Shown: positions 1 through 9,906, numbered from the stretch's first letter. The stretch is 33,920 nt of DNA from Cytophagaceae bacterium (GCA_027488335.1 JAIYBU010000020.1:1-33920); one strand, 5' to 3'. The notes: generated by a model from the letters alone, not told the origin. Made by a program: numbers and translations.

Positions 1-2741
1 CAGTTTATAACGTAAACAACAGCGTTGACCCTGCCGTGAAGGTGGTTTTACGTGGTTTCCGTTCGTTAACTGGTAATAACGAAGCTTTAGTAGTATTAGA
101 CGGTATGCAAACTACTTCTACTGTATTGGCGTTGATTAACCCTAATGACATCGAAAGCGTTTCGATTTTGAAAGGTGGTCAGGCTGCCACATTATATGGT
201 TCGGCGGGTATCAATGGAGCTATCGTAATTACTACAAAGAAAGGTGCTCAAGGCAAAATGAAGGTTTCGTACTCAAACAGTACAAACTTTGAACAAATTA
301 GCTTCTTGCCTGATTTTCAAGATAAATATGGTTCAGGTTCACACTACTATCAGTCTTTCGGTACTGCGGGTTATAGCAATGATTATTTAGTTAGAATGAA
401 AGAAAACTGGAGACCATACGAAAACCAACAATATGGTGATGCTTTTGATGGCACACAAAGAATCCAAGGTCGTGTGGCAGAAGATGGTAGCAAATTGGTT
501 GTTCCTTATTCAGCAATCCCAGGTATCCGTATGAAAACTTTTGATGTGGGTGTTTCTACAAACAACCAATTCAGTGTGCAAGGTGGCGACGAGAAAAGCT
601 CTTTCTATTTATCGGCTGAAAACCAACGAATCAAAGGTGTTGTGCCAGGCGATAAAAGTGAAAGAACAGGTATCAGATTATCAGGTACAAAAGAATATGG
701 TAAGCTTACGGCTGGATTTAATGCAAATTATACACAAGCTGCCTATGACCGTACGTCGGCTGACTTTTACAGTGAGGTATTAAACCAACCAGCTAACATT
801 CCATTAAATGAGTTGAGAGATTGGAAAAATAATCCATTGGCAAGTCCTAATGGTTATTATAATGACTATTTGAACAACCCGTACTTTGTTGCAGGTAATA
901 ATCGTAGAAATTATAAAGATGCTAACATTACAGGAAACTTTAGCTTGATTCATAAAACAACTGATTGGTTACAATTTACGAACCGTTTAGGTGTTATGAA
1001 TAACTCACGTATAGGCAAAGACTTTACTGGTAAATTCTTGTATTCTGACTGGGCAAAGAATAAAGCGTATATTCCTGAGCCTTGGACACACGAAGATGAT
1101 TATGATGGTATCTATCGTGCCATTAGTGATATCTTGGGTGGCGTGACTGATTACTCAACAACTGAAAATGTTATTAATAACGAATTCCAAGCTCAATTGA
1201 CTAAAGATTTAGGTCCTTTGAAGAACAGATTGATTTTAGGAAGTAGTATTTATCAGAGAGCGACAAAATCTATTACAGTAGGTTCTAACTCACTCGTTGT
1301 TCCTGAAGTTTACAACGTTTCTAACCGTCAAGGTGAATTAACGGGTGGTGAAGCAAATACAATGGAGAGAAAATTGGGTTATTACGCCGATTTAACTACT
1401 AACTATAAAAACTGGTTGATTTTTAACGGAACATTCCGTTATGACAAAACTTCACGTTTCTATAAGCCAACTCGTGCGAAGAATTTCTATTCTTATCCTT
1501 ATTATGGTGCTGCGTTGTCGTTTATTCCAACAGATGCTTTCCCTGCATTGAAAGGAAAAGTTTTGAATTATGCTAAATTACGCTTGAACTACAATAAAAA
1601 TGCGAATGATAATATTCCATTGTATGGCTTAGATTTAGTGTATAACAATGGTGCAAACTTCCCTTACGGAAATACAGTAGGTTTGACAGTAGGAAACGTA
1701 CTTCCTGATGCTAATTTGAAACCAGAAACTGTTTATTCAGGTGAAATCGGGGGAGAATTCCAATTATTCAATGACCGTGTAAACTTAGACGTTTCTGCTT
1801 ATACGCAAACTTCAAAAGGGCAAGTAATTACGGTTAAAGTTCCTAATACAACTGGTTTCAATAACTTGTTGATTAACGTTGGTGAAACTAAAAACTGGGG
1901 ATACGAAGGTGAATTCAAATATTTAATCTTTAGAGACCAAAAAATCAACTGGGATTTCTCTTTGAGATACTCGTATAATGATAATAAAGTTATTGACTTA
2001 TATCCAGGTATCAACGAGTTCCAGTACGGTGGTTATTCTTATGCTAACACAAACGTTATCAAAGGGCAACGTTTCCCAATGTTGAAAACTGATGGTTATC
2101 AATATGCTCCAGATGGCTCAGGTTATGTTTTAGTTAATCCAACGACTGGTTATCCATTACGTCAAACTACATTATCGACTCGTGGAGGTACATTGCCACG
2201 TCATATTGCTGGTTTAGGTTCAAGATTCTCTTATGGAAGTGTAGCATTTACATTTAACTTCGAGTATCGTGGTGGCAACTATATGTTTAGTGATTTAGGA
2301 CGTCAGATGACATTTACTGGTGCAGGTGGTTGGACTTCTGATAGAGCTCCTCATGTTTTCCCTAATTCGGCTATCTTGAATGCTGATGGAAAAACGGTAA
2401 CGCCAAACACAACGTTAAATGTTCGTGAGGCTGAGTATGCTCTTTGGGTAGATAACTACCGTTTAATTTCTGAAAACTTCGTTAACAAAGCGTGGTTTAT
2501 TAAATTGAGAGATGTAAACTTATCTTACAGCTTACCATCAAAAGTAATCGCAAAGACGAAAATTTTCTCAAGTGCAAGTATTGCAGTTTATGGTAGAAAT
2601 TTATTGACAATTGTTGATAAAGCAAACTACTATACTGACCCTGAGTTTAGCTTCACAACTGGTAATGGTTTAGGTATTAATAATACTAACCAAACACCTC
2701 CAGTACGTCAGTATGGTGTAAATATCAACCTTGCATTTTAA
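1..2741 (+). CDS. SusC/RagA-type TonB-dependent outer-membrane receptor (5' partial)
   Basis: Large outer-membrane beta-barrel that, with its SusD partner, imports oligosaccharides or other bulky nutrients using TonB energy. The reading frame is open from base 3, so the GTG at 36 is an internal valine and the true start, signal peptide and carboxypeptidase-like domain lie upstream of the window. What is visible begins in the plug domain: the VVLRGFRS and ALVVLDG stretches, followed by the SusC signature NPNDIESVSILKGG...ATLYGSAGINGAIVITTKKG. The rest, about 800 residues, is rich in aromatic and Asn/Gly beta-strands and ends in the aromatic-terminated barrel strand VNINLAF. The stop is TAA at 2739-2741, and the SusD gene follows 26 bp later, almost certainly co-transcribed. 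Substrate cannot be inferred. No frameshift was seen. Family assignment is secure. Confidence 0.95.
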   Translation, partial: VYNVNNSVDPAVKVVLRGFRSLTGNNEALVVLDGMQTTSTVLALINPNDIESVSILKGGQAATLYGSAGINGAIVITTKKGAQGKMKVSYSNSTNFEQISFLPDFQDKYGSGSHYYQSFGTAGYSNDYLVRMKENWRPYENQQYGDAFDGTQRIQGRVAEDGSKLVVPYSAIPGIRMKTFDVGVSTNNQFSVQGGDEKSSFYLSAENQRIKGVVPGDKSERTGIRLSGTKEYGKLTAGFNANYTQAAYDRTSADFYSEVLNQPANIPLNELRDWKNNPLASPNGYYNDYLNNPYFVAGNNRRNYKDANITGNFSLIHKTTDWLQFTNRLGVMNNSRIGKDFTGKFLYSDWAKNKAYIPEPWTHEDDYDGIYRAISDILGGVTDYSTTENVINNEFQAQLTKDLGPLKNRLILGSSIYQRATKSITVGSNSLVVPEVYNVSNRQGELTGGEANTMERKLGYYADLTTNYKNWLIFNGTFRYDKTSRFYKPTRAKNFYSYPYYGAALSFIPTDAFPALKGKVLNYAKLRLNYNKNANDNIPLYGLDLVYNNGANFPYGNTVGLTVGNVLPDANLKPETVYSGEIGGEFQLFNDRVNLDVSAYTQTSKGQVITVKVPNTTGFNNLLINVGETKNWGYEGEFKYLIFRDQKINWDFSLRYSYNDNKVIDLYPGINEFQYGGYSYANTNVIKGQRFPMLKTDGYQYAPDGSGYVLVNPTTGYPLRQTTLSTRGGTLPRHIAGLGSRFSYGSVAFTFNFEYRGGNYMFSDLGRQMTFTGAGGWTSDRAPHVFPNSAILNADGKTVTPNTTLNVREAEYALWVDNYRLISENFVNKAWFIKLRDVNLSYSLPSKVIAKTKIFSSASIAVYGRNLLTIVDKANYYTDPEFSFTTGNGLGINNTNQTPPVRQYGVNINLAF

Positions 2742-2767
2742 GTAACCACCAAAAATTGAATTTAAAA

Positions 2768-4291
2768 ATGAAAATAAAATCAATATTTATATCAGCAATA
2801 GTGGCGGTGATGAGTAGTGCTTGTACTGATTCTTTCTTAGATATCAATACAAACCCTAACACGCTACCAACTGCGTCGCCCAACTACGTATTTACGAATG
2901 CCGAAAATACATCGGCTGCGAATATGGTTTCTCCAAACGAAACAGGCTCTTACTGGTCTGGTCAATGGACACAATCGAATGGATATATCATCTCTACTAC
3001 GCTTTTTGCGTATAACTTCACTAACGGTGATTTTAACTACTGGGATGGATACTATGATAATTTGAATGATTATCAGTTTGTGATTAATAATGCAGATTCT
3101 TACAATCAAAAGTTTTTGAAAGGCCCTGCGAAAGTAATGAAAGCATTATTGATGCAACAATTAGTTGATATGTACGGAAACGTACCTTATTCTGATGCTT
3201 TGAAAGGTGTTGGTTCATTAGCTCCAAAGTTTGATGACCAGAAAGCTGTTTATGAAGATTTAATTAAATTATTAGATGAGGCACTTGTTGATATTAAAGC
3301 CAATGCTTTTGCCAGTGCATTTACAAACTCTGATATTATCTTCAAAGGAAATACTACAAAATGGGCGAAATTTGCCAATTCATTAAAGATGAGAATCTTG
3401 ATGCGTCAGGCAAGAATTAGTGGAAGAGATTCATATATCAAAACCGAAATCAATAAAATCGTTTCAGAAGGCTCAGGATTTATCACTGGCGAAGATGTAG
3501 GTGTTGGTGGAACAGGTTTCTTCTTGGCAACAGCTGGTAAATTAAATCCTGTGTATGACCGTTGGGGATATGACGCTAACGGTGCAAAAAGAGCGTTGAA
3601 CAACTATCCAAGAGTAACTCAATACCTTGTAAATAGCTTAAAGGCATCAAGTGATACTTTACGTTTGAAAAGAATTGCCTATGCAATAGGTGGTGAAGGT
3701 TCAACGGCTGGTGTAAGTTCAAAAGCTGAGATTGCAGCTAACTACATTGGTATTCCATTCGGAGCGAGTTCTGGATATCTACCTGCTGGTTCAAGTGCTT
3801 TAGGGCCAAGTCTTTTGGTAAAAGGTGCTTACGATAAGCCTTATATTTTGATGACTGCTTCTGAAGTACAATTACATTTAGCCGAAGCAAAACAAAGATA
3901 TAGTGATGTAACACTTCCTAATACTGCTAAGGCATATTTTGAAGAAGGAATTGCACAATCATTCAGAGCGTTAGGCTCTAATATTGCTAATGCTGCAGCA
4001 TTTAAAGATAGTAAAATTGAAAACTATGATTGGGATGCTTCAACCAATAAATTGAATGCGATTGCTATCCAAAAATGGATTACATTTACAAACTTTAATG
4101 GATTAGAGGCGTGGTCAGAATATCGTAAAACAGGATTACCTGTTACTCCACAAAGTATTCAAGTACCCGATACAAAACGTCCTGTACGTTTCTTCTATCC
4201 AAATACTGAATCAGGTGCAAACCAAGCAAACGTAACTGCTCAGGGTACGATAGATGCTTTTGCTACAAGATTATTTTGGGATGTTGATTGA
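2768..4291 (+). CDS. SusD/RagB-family nutrient-binding outer-membrane lipoprotein (SusD-like_2 type)
   Basis: Surface lipoprotein that caps the preceding SusC barrel and captures its substrate. An ATG at 2768 gives MKIKSIFISAIV...SSAC, a short lysine-containing n-region, a hydrophobic core and a lipobox cysteine at residue 19, followed by TDSFLDINTNPN, a typical opening for this SusD subgroup. An upstream in-frame TTG (2756) would add only four residues and is less likely. The 507-aa length fits the family. The internal KVMKALLMQQLVDMYGNVPYSDAL segment is the TPR-like helical region, and ITFTNFNGLEAWSEYRKTG near the C-terminus is typical of the SusD-like_2 (PF12771) group rather than of classical SusD. 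It is followed by a strong terminator. The subgroup call is from memory of the family, not from a profile search. Confidence 0.92.
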   Translation: MKIKSIFISAIVAVMSSACTDSFLDINTNPNTLPTASPNYVFTNAENTSAANMVSPNETGSYWSGQWTQSNGYIISTTLFAYNFTNGDFNYWDGYYDNLNDYQFVINNADSYNQKFLKGPAKVMKALLMQQLVDMYGNVPYSDALKGVGSLAPKFDDQKAVYEDLIKLLDEALVDIKANAFASAFTNSDIIFKGNTTKWAKFANSLKMRILMRQARISGRDSYIKTEINKIVSEGSGFITGEDVGVGGTGFFLATAGKLNPVYDRWGYDANGAKRALNNYPRVTQYLVNSLKASSDTLRLKRIAYAIGGEGSTAGVSSKAEIAANYIGIPFGASSGYLPAGSSALGPSLLVKGAYDKPYILMTASEVQLHLAEAKQRYSDVTLPNTAKAYFEEGIAQSFRALGSNIANAAAFKDSKIENYDWDASTNKLNAIAIQKWITFTNFNGLEAWSEYRKTGLPVTPQSIQVPDTKRPVRFFYPNTESGANQANVTAQGTIDAFATRLFWDVD

Positions 4292-4314
4292 TTTTTAATC
4301 AATATATTTCCTAT

Positions 4315-4345
4315 AAAAAAGGCAGCCAATTGGGCTGCCTTTTTT
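4315..4345 (+). terminator. Rho-independent terminator of the first susCD unit
   Basis: GGCAGCC (4321-4327) pairs with GGCTGCC (4333-4339) around a 5-nt loop. A run of six A before and six T after extend the stem and supply the U-tract. It lies 24-54 bp after the SusD stop and isolates this unit from the next. Confidence 0.9.
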
Positions 4346-4497
4346 GTTTTTAATACACACAAAAACACTGTTTAATGCTCATATTAGTACGTTTTTTGCC
4401 AATTTAAACTCGGTAATGCACCCGTATTGCCAAATAAAATTTAGGAATTTCTGAGAAACAAAAAACAAAACTCTTCTTTAGATTGTTTTTAAATTAC

Positions 4498-4529
4498 TTG
4501 TATAATTAAATGTTATGACATTATTTTTG
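4498..4529 (+). promoter_or_regulatory. Bacteroidota-type promoter of the second susCD operon
   Basis: A -33-like TTG (4498-4500) and a perfect -7 TAnnTTTG match, TATTTTTG (4522-4529), are separated by 21 bp. This predicts transcription starting near 4535 and a leader of about 45 nt before the ATG at 4580. The rest of the 288-bp gap from 4292 holds only the upstream terminator and AT-rich sequence. Confidence 0.65.
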
Positions 4530-4579
4530 TACTTCAATTATTTCATCTGTAAACAATTAACAAACTAAATTAACAGACA

Positions 4580-7500
4580 ATGATGAGGAAAAATCTACTT
4601 AGCCTCCTTTTTGCAGTTATTCTGGGTGTGCAGGCATTTGCACAGGATAAGACTGTATCTGGTAAGGTTACATCTTCAGACGACGGAACTCCGCTTCCAG
4701 GTGTGAGTGTTTCGGTTAAAGGTACAAGCCGAGGTACTACAACCGATGCTTCGGGAGTTTACAAAATTTCAGTATCAGGTAATGCAACCTTGATTTTTAG
4801 CTTTATCGGTTTTACTTCTCAACAAGTTGGCGTAAACAACCGTACAATCATTGACCTTCAATTGGCTTCTGATGCTCAAGAATTATCGGAGGCAGTTGTG
4901 GTTGGTTATGGCACGCAGTCTCGCCGAACTTTGACAGGCTCACAAGCTTCGGTGAAGGGTTCGGAAATTGCAACGATGCCAACAAATACATTCGATAAGG
5001 CCCTTCAAGGTCGTGCAGCGGGTGTGCAAGTATTAGGTGCAAACGGAACGCCTGGTGGTGCTGCTCAAGTGCGTGTACGTGGTGTTGGAACTATCAAAGG
5101 TGGTACTGACCCTCTTTATGTGGTTGATGGTGTGCAGATTAATGCTGTTAGTAACTCAGCAGCCTTTACAAGTACAAACCCATTGAACTATTTGAATCCG
5201 AACGACATCGAATCAATTGAAGTATTGAAGGATGCTGCTTCGGCTGCTATCTATGGTGCTGCGGCTGCCAATGGTGTAGTTTTGATTACTACCAAAAAAG
5301 GTAAGTCAGGTGCTACGAAAGTTAATGTTGATTATTATACTGGATATGTAGAGCCTACAAAATACTTAAATGTATTGAATACGCAAGAGTTTATTCAGGT
5401 GAGAAATGAGGCTTTAATTAACCAAAGCCCAACAACTGAGCCAGCTGCTGCTATGAGAACAACTCTTGGAGCAATTCGTCTCGACCCAAATTTGACAGCC
5501 GACCAAGTGGCAGCTTTACCAACGTATGATTGGCAAAAAGAATCTTATGTTTCGGGAAGAACGAATAACTATAACGTAAGTTTAAGCGGTGGTAGCGAAA
5601 AATCTACTTTTTACTTATCAGGTAGTTTTAGCACAAATGATGCAAACGTACGTAATGTAGATTACAAAGGTGGAAACATCAATGCTAAAATTAGCAATAA
5701 AATTACATCTCGCTTGACAGTTGATAACTCAATCAATCTTAGCTCATTTATCCAACGTGGACAATTTGGTGGTGCTGGTGGTGGTAGTTTCTTGGGTTCA
5801 CCAACATTCTCTTCACCATTAATTTTGCCTCATAATCCAATTTACAAAGATGATGGCACATACTACGGTACACCAGCTGATGGTGGTATTGCTGGTATTT
5901 TAAATCAAAACGTGTTGATGGTTAGTGATTTGAACAAAATTCAATCTCGTACAAACCAAGTAATTGCTTCAACATCACTTACTTACAAAATCATTCAAGG
6001 TTTGTCATTCCGTCCGTCAGCGAGTGTTGATTATCGTTTTATCAAAGGGTTTAACTTTCAAGACCCACGCACGGCTGATGCTTTCAACGTAAAAGGTAGA
6101 ATTCAAGACCAAAATGCTGAAAATATCAATATTATCTTCAATGCTGTATTGAACTACGATAAGCAAATCAATAGCGTTCATAATATCAATGGACTCGTAG
6201 GAGCTGAATATAGAAGAGACCAATCTGAAAATACACAACAATCAGCTGAGGGCATTCCTACGCCACAATTCACAGTGGCGGGTGCTGCGGCTAACCCAAT
6301 TACAACTTTCGCTTCTTGGACAGCCTTCAAAAAAGCAGGTGTTTTTGGTCGTGTAAGTTATGATTACGCTGGAAAATATCTCTTAGGTTTAACGGCTCGT
6401 TACGATGGTTCGTCACGTTTTGGTGCGAATAATCTTTGGGGTTTCTTCCCAGGTATCTCGGCAGGTTGGGACCTTTCACAGGAAGCATTCTTGAAAAACA
6501 ATGCTTACGTAAATCAGTTAAAACTTCGTGCAAGTTATGGTTCATTGGGTGCTGACCAAATCGGTAACTTTGATTCAAGAGGTCTTTACGGTGGTGGATT
6601 TAACTACGGTGGTGTGAGTGGTATTGCTCCAACACAATTGGCTAATCCTAATCTTCGTTGGGAGCAAAACGTAACAACAAACTTCGCTCTCGATTATGGT
6701 TTATTTAATAACCGTGTACAAGGTTCGATGGAATACTTCATTCGTACGTCAAAAGACCTTATCTTAGACCGTCCAGTTACTTGGTTGAGTGGTTATAGCA
6801 CTATTTCTGAAAACGTTGGTGAGTTGCAAAACAAAGGTTTAGAGTTTGATATCAAAACGGTTAACATTGACAAGTCAGGAAACAACAGAGGTTTTAAATG
6901 GACTACTTCATTTAATTTCACCCAAATTAATAATAAAGTAACCAAACTTTATGATACCTTAACAACCTTACCAGGTCGTGCAGTTGATGGATGGATTAAG
7001 ATAGGATACCCAGTAAACTCAATCTACACAGCACAATATGCTGGTGTAAACCCTGCTACTGGCCGTGCGATGTGGTATGATAATAACGGAAATATCATCT
7101 ATCGTTTAGCGGGTAATCCAGATTCTTACTCAAAAATTATCGGTAGTCAAATTCCGAAATACTATGGTGGTTTCACCAATACATTCTCGTATAAAGGTTT
7201 TGATTTAGAGGTATTCTTTAATTATGAATTCGGAAGAACGGTGTTCAATAATCAATCGGCATTTATGGCTGAGAACGGTGGACGATTATTTAACACACAG
7301 AGATATATTTTTGAAAACCGTTGGACAACCCCAGGACAAATTACTTCTGTACCAAGACCATTCAATGGTAATGCCGAAGTATTAGGTTCAGGTATTACGG
7401 CTGGTTCAAGATTCTATGAAGATGCGTCATTCATCCGTTTGAAAACCGCTACATTCGGCTATACTTTCTCACGTGAACTCTTGAAGCGTATCAAAATCGA

Positions 7501-7651
7501 AAGAGCCAGAGTATATGTACAAGGCTATAACCTTTATACTTGGAGCAAATGGACTGGTTTCGACTCTGAGTTTGTTAACTTAGGAAGTGGAAATAACGGA
7601 ACTATCCCGCAGCCACGTACGGTTACATTTGGTTTACAACTTGGTCTATAA
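4580..7651 (+). CDS. SusC/RagA-type TonB-linked outer-membrane receptor
   Basis: Complete 1,023-aa SusC homologue. It has a signal peptide (residues 1-21, ending QAFAQ), a carboxypeptidase D-like regulatory domain (about 25-105, GKVTSSDDGTPLPGVSVSVKG through LIFSFIGFTSQQV) and the plug (about 113-235). The plug contains VVGYGTQ, VRVRGVGTI, DPLYVVDG and the signature LNPNDIESIEVLKDAASAAIYGAA. A long TonB-dependent beta-barrel ends TVTFGLQLGL. No DUF4880/FecR anti-sigma receptor extension is visible between signal peptide and regulatory domain, so anti-sigma signalling through this receptor is not indicated. It is the first gene of a three-gene unit with its own promoter, and the SusD gene starts 34 bp after the stop. 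The substrate is unknown, since no glycoside hydrolase lies nearby. The adjacent second ATG (4583) is an equally plausible start. Confidence 0.97.
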   Translation: MMRKNLLSLLFAVILGVQAFAQDKTVSGKVTSSDDGTPLPGVSVSVKGTSRGTTTDASGVYKISVSGNATLIFSFIGFTSQQVGVNNRTIIDLQLASDAQELSEAVVVGYGTQSRRTLTGSQASVKGSEIATMPTNTFDKALQGRAAGVQVLGANGTPGGAAQVRVRGVGTIKGGTDPLYVVDGVQINAVSNSAAFTSTNPLNYLNPNDIESIEVLKDAASAAIYGAAAANGVVLITTKKGKSGATKVNVDYYTGYVEPTKYLNVLNTQEFIQVRNEALINQSPTTEPAAAMRTTLGAIRLDPNLTADQVAALPTYDWQKESYVSGRTNNYNVSLSGGSEKSTFYLSGSFSTNDANVRNVDYKGGNINAKISNKITSRLTVDNSINLSSFIQRGQFGGAGGGSFLGSPTFSSPLILPHNPIYKDDGTYYGTPADGGIAGILNQNVLMVSDLNKIQSRTNQVIASTSLTYKIIQGLSFRPSASVDYRFIKGFNFQDPRTADAFNVKGRIQDQNAENINIIFNAVLNYDKQINSVHNINGLVGAEYRRDQSENTQQSAEGIPTPQFTVAGAAANPITTFASWTAFKKAGVFGRVSYDYAGKYLLGLTARYDGSSRFGANNLWGFFPGISAGWDLSQEAFLKNNAYVNQLKLRASYGSLGADQIGNFDSRGLYGGGFNYGGVSGIAPTQLANPNLRWEQNVTTNFALDYGLFNNRVQGSMEYFIRTSKDLILDRPVTWLSGYSTISENVGELQNKGLEFDIKTVNIDKSGNNRGFKWTTSFNFTQINNKVTKLYDTLTTLPGRAVDGWIKIGYPVNSIYTAQYAGVNPATGRAMWYDNNGNIIYRLAGNPDSYSKIIGSQIPKYYGGFTNTFSYKGFDLEVFFNYEFGRTVFNNQSAFMAENGGRLFNTQRYIFENRWTTPGQITSVPRPFNGNAEVLGSGITAGSRFYEDASFIRLKTATFGYTFSRELLKRIKIERARVYVQGYNLYTWSKWTGFDSEFVNLGSGNNGTIPQPRTVTFGLQLGL

Positions 7652-7685
7652 TTTCAAACATATTAAGATATAATTTGATAGAAAT

Positions 7686-9149
7686 ATGAAAGTAACAAGC
7701 TTATATAAAATAGCAGTCTTGGGCGTCGTGCTTACGTTTGCGTCTTGTACAGATTTACTCGACGTACAACCACGTGCCTCTATTGACTCCGTAACCGCCC
7801 TTACAACGGAAGATGCAGTAAATGCAGCCGTTAATGGTATTTACGATAGATTGCAATCTACCAACCTTTATGGTAGAGATTTAGTGGCGATTCCAGAAGC
7901 ATTGGCCGATAACGGAAGAGCAACAAATAAGTCTGGTCGTTTAAACCCAGAATACCAAAACCAAGTAAATGCTCATTTCATTCACTGGCAAACATCTTAT
8001 TTTGCTATCAACCAAGCAAATTTAGTATTAGATGCTCTACCAAAGGTTGAGAAAATGACACAAGCAAACAAAGACTTTGTGGAAGCACAAGCGTTATTTA
8101 TCAGAGGTTTGCTTTATTTCGAATTGATGCGTGCGTATGCGTATGAGCCAACGGTTGAAATTAAGGAAGCAAGCAAAGGTGGTGTGCCATTATTGAAAAC
8201 AGGTGTTGTTGATGCAACTCAAATTAAATTAGAGAGTCGTGCTTCAATTAATGATGTGTATGCGTCAATCTATTCTGATTTGACGAACTCGATTGCTAAG
8301 TTTACAAGTTCAGGAAGAACTGCAACGGCATCATTTGCCAACAGAACCGCTGCACAGGCAATATTTTCACGTGTTGCTCTTTACCGTGGTGATTATGCAA
8401 ACGCAGCAAAATACGCAACTGATGCGTTGGCAACAGGAAGTGTAGGTCGTTTCCAAACAAGAGATACTTATGTAAGTGCTTGGCGTTCGGCTAACCACCC
8501 AGAGTCTATCTTTGAGATTCAGTACCAAACTAACGAAAATATTGGTGTAAATACATCATTACAAACTACTTACACTACTTTGGTAGCTTCGGGTAACCGT
8601 ACAACTACGGGTGGCTTTGGCGACTTAGTACCTACAAAAGCATTGTTAGATGCGTTTGAGTCTGAGAAAGATGCCGATGGCAAAGTGATTGTTGATGTAC
8701 GTCGCTCTTTGTATGAACTCGGAACTGCTGGTCGTGGAACTGCTGAAATTGAATGTACTAAATTTTTAGGAAGAAGTGGTCAAGTAAACCTTGATAATAT
8801 TCCAGTAATCAGAGTATCAGAAATGTACTTAAACCGTGCAGAAGCATTGGCAAGAAGCGGAAATGCTGCGGGTGCGTTAGCTGACCTTAACGTGATTCGT
8901 ACACGTGCAGGATTACCTGCTGCCACTGATTTGACAGGTGCTGCATTGATTACTGAAATCTTGAAACAACGTCGTTTAGAATTAGCTTTTGAAGGTCACC
9001 GTTTCTTTGATATGAAACGTCTTGGTATGGATATTGTAAAAGCTGCTCCAGTACAAAGTTTGGCATTTACAGACTTCCGTATGTTGGCACCAATTCCTGT
9101 TCGTGAGATTCAAGCTAACGCTAATTTGAAACAAAATACTGGATATTAA
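7686..9149 (+). CDS. SusD/RagB-family outer-membrane lipoprotein
   Basis: Substrate-capturing partner of the preceding SusC. The 487-aa product starts with a lipoprotein signal (MKVTSLYKIAVLGVVLTFASC, cysteine at 21), followed by TDLLDVQPRASID, the usual SusD opening. The N-terminal half has the TPR-like helices (ALFIRGLLYFELMRAYAY). The C-terminal half has the conserved SusD/RagB run VIRVSEMYLNRAEALARSGN, DLNVIRTRAGLP and QRRLELAFEGHRFFDMKRLG, and it ends with LAPIPVREIQANANLKQNTGY. This is the classical PF14322/PF07980-type SusD, unlike the SusD-like_2 protein of the first pair. It is followed after 57 bp by a small lipoprotein gene in the same orientation. Confidence 0.96.
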   Translation: MKVTSLYKIAVLGVVLTFASCTDLLDVQPRASIDSVTALTTEDAVNAAVNGIYDRLQSTNLYGRDLVAIPEALADNGRATNKSGRLNPEYQNQVNAHFIHWQTSYFAINQANLVLDALPKVEKMTQANKDFVEAQALFIRGLLYFELMRAYAYEPTVEIKEASKGGVPLLKTGVVDATQIKLESRASINDVYASIYSDLTNSIAKFTSSGRTATASFANRTAAQAIFSRVALYRGDYANAAKYATDALATGSVGRFQTRDTYVSAWRSANHPESIFEIQYQTNENIGVNTSLQTTYTTLVASGNRTTTGGFGDLVPTKALLDAFESEKDADGKVIVDVRRSLYELGTAGRGTAEIECTKFLGRSGQVNLDNIPVIRVSEMYLNRAEALARSGNAAGALADLNVIRTRAGLPAATDLTGAALITEILKQRRLELAFEGHRFFDMKRLGMDIVKAAPVQSLAFTDFRMLAPIPVREIQANANLKQNTGY

Positions 9150-9206
9150 TCTGAAAGATTGAATGACACTATTTTGAAAATTTAGAAATTTTAAACGAAA
9201 AATTAT

Positions 9207-9680
9207 ATGAAAAAAATATTTGGTATAGCACTTGTACTTGTGACAACCGTCGTTATGTCGTCGTGCTTCAAAGATAACCAACCAGTTTTCGATTCGCTTT
9301 ATTTAGTTGAGTTTCAAGATGCAGTAGTAACTGCTCCAGCTCTAAATAAAACATTCCCTATTCAATCGGTAGCGAATGGTGCGGGCTTATTGACAAGACG
9401 TATCAATTTAGTAGGTCGTCAGCGTGAAACAGAAGAGTCAATCAAGTTTTCGGTTGACCCAGTTGAGACAACTGCTAAGGAAGGTGTACATTACAGCCTT
9501 GAAGGTGGTGTAGTGAAGATTCCTGCAAAGACAAGTTTTGGCGATTGCAAAATCAATATTTTGCAAGCTCCTGCTGCTCCTGGTACAAACGTAGTGTTGG
9601 TATTGGTATTGGAAGGAAACGGAAACGATGTAAAGCCTAACCAAAATTACAAAAAATTAGGTTTTAGAATTGCATTATAA
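9207..9680 (+). CDS. Small lipoprotein, third gene of the susCD operon
   Basis: A 157-aa predicted lipoprotein with signal MKKIFGIALVLVTTVVMSSC (cysteine at 20). The mature part contains VDPVETTAKEGVHYSLEGGVVKIPA followed by a beta-rich tail with VLVLVLEGNG. The 'A-x-EG-x-HY' phrase with alternating hydrophobic strands resembles Calx-beta/DUF4843-like immunoglobulin-fold modules seen in SusCD-associated lipoproteins. That resemblance is from memory and is not proof. It lies 57 bp after SusD and just before the operon terminator, so it is probably an auxiliary surface glycan- or ligand-binding protein or an assembly partner of the SusCD complex. No catalytic motif is visible. Confidence 0.8.
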   Translation: MKKIFGIALVLVTTVVMSSCFKDNQPVFDSLYLVEFQDAVVTAPALNKTFPIQSVANGAGLLTRRINLVGRQRETEESIKFSVDPVETTAKEGVHYSLEGGVVKIPAKTSFGDCKINILQAPAAPGTNVVLVLVLEGNGNDVKPNQNYKKLGFRIAL

Positions 9681-9699
9681 TTGCTTAAATTGAAATAAG

Positions 9700-9735
9700 A
9701 AAAGAGTCTCTCATTTATTTGGGAGACTCTTTTTT
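9700..9735 (+). terminator. Terminator of the second susCD operon
   Basis: AAAGAGTCTC (9701-9710) pairs perfectly with GAGACTCTTT (9723-9732) across a 12-nt loop, followed by a T run. It lies 20 bp beyond the small lipoprotein stop. Confidence 0.9.
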
Positions 9736-9849
9736 ATACTTATTAGATATTATTTTTGAATAGATTTTAACATTTATTTTAAAATCATAATACAGTAAAC
9801 AAATACTTGTATCAGCATTAATCTTAAATACTGTTTACCTTCAAACCAA

Positions 9850-9906
9850 AAAAGGATAATTAGAGTATCTAAATGCGTGTAGCATAAATACCCTAATTAT
9901 CCTTTT
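9850..9906 (-). terminator. Long hairpin terminator of the RRM protein gene
   Basis: A perfect 14-bp inverted repeat (9850-9863 with 9893-9906) continues after one mismatch with GTAT/ATAC (9865-9868 with 9888-9891) and a small apical ATGC/GCAT stem (9873-9876 with 9882-9885). Read on the minus strand it ends in a run of U, placing it as the terminator of the RNA-binding protein gene that stops at 9929. A second small hairpin (9907-9924) sits between it and the stop codon. Confidence 0.8.

Noticed and set aside
541..783. Second frame open inside the first susC gene
   Set aside because: It has no start context and no recognisable domain, and it is fully contained in a strong SusC coding frame.
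9795..9838. GTAAACA/TGTTTAC inverted repeat between the susCD terminator and the RRM terminator
   Set aside because: There are only seven paired bases with a 30-nt spacer, in AT-rich sequence between two terminators and with no promoter attached.
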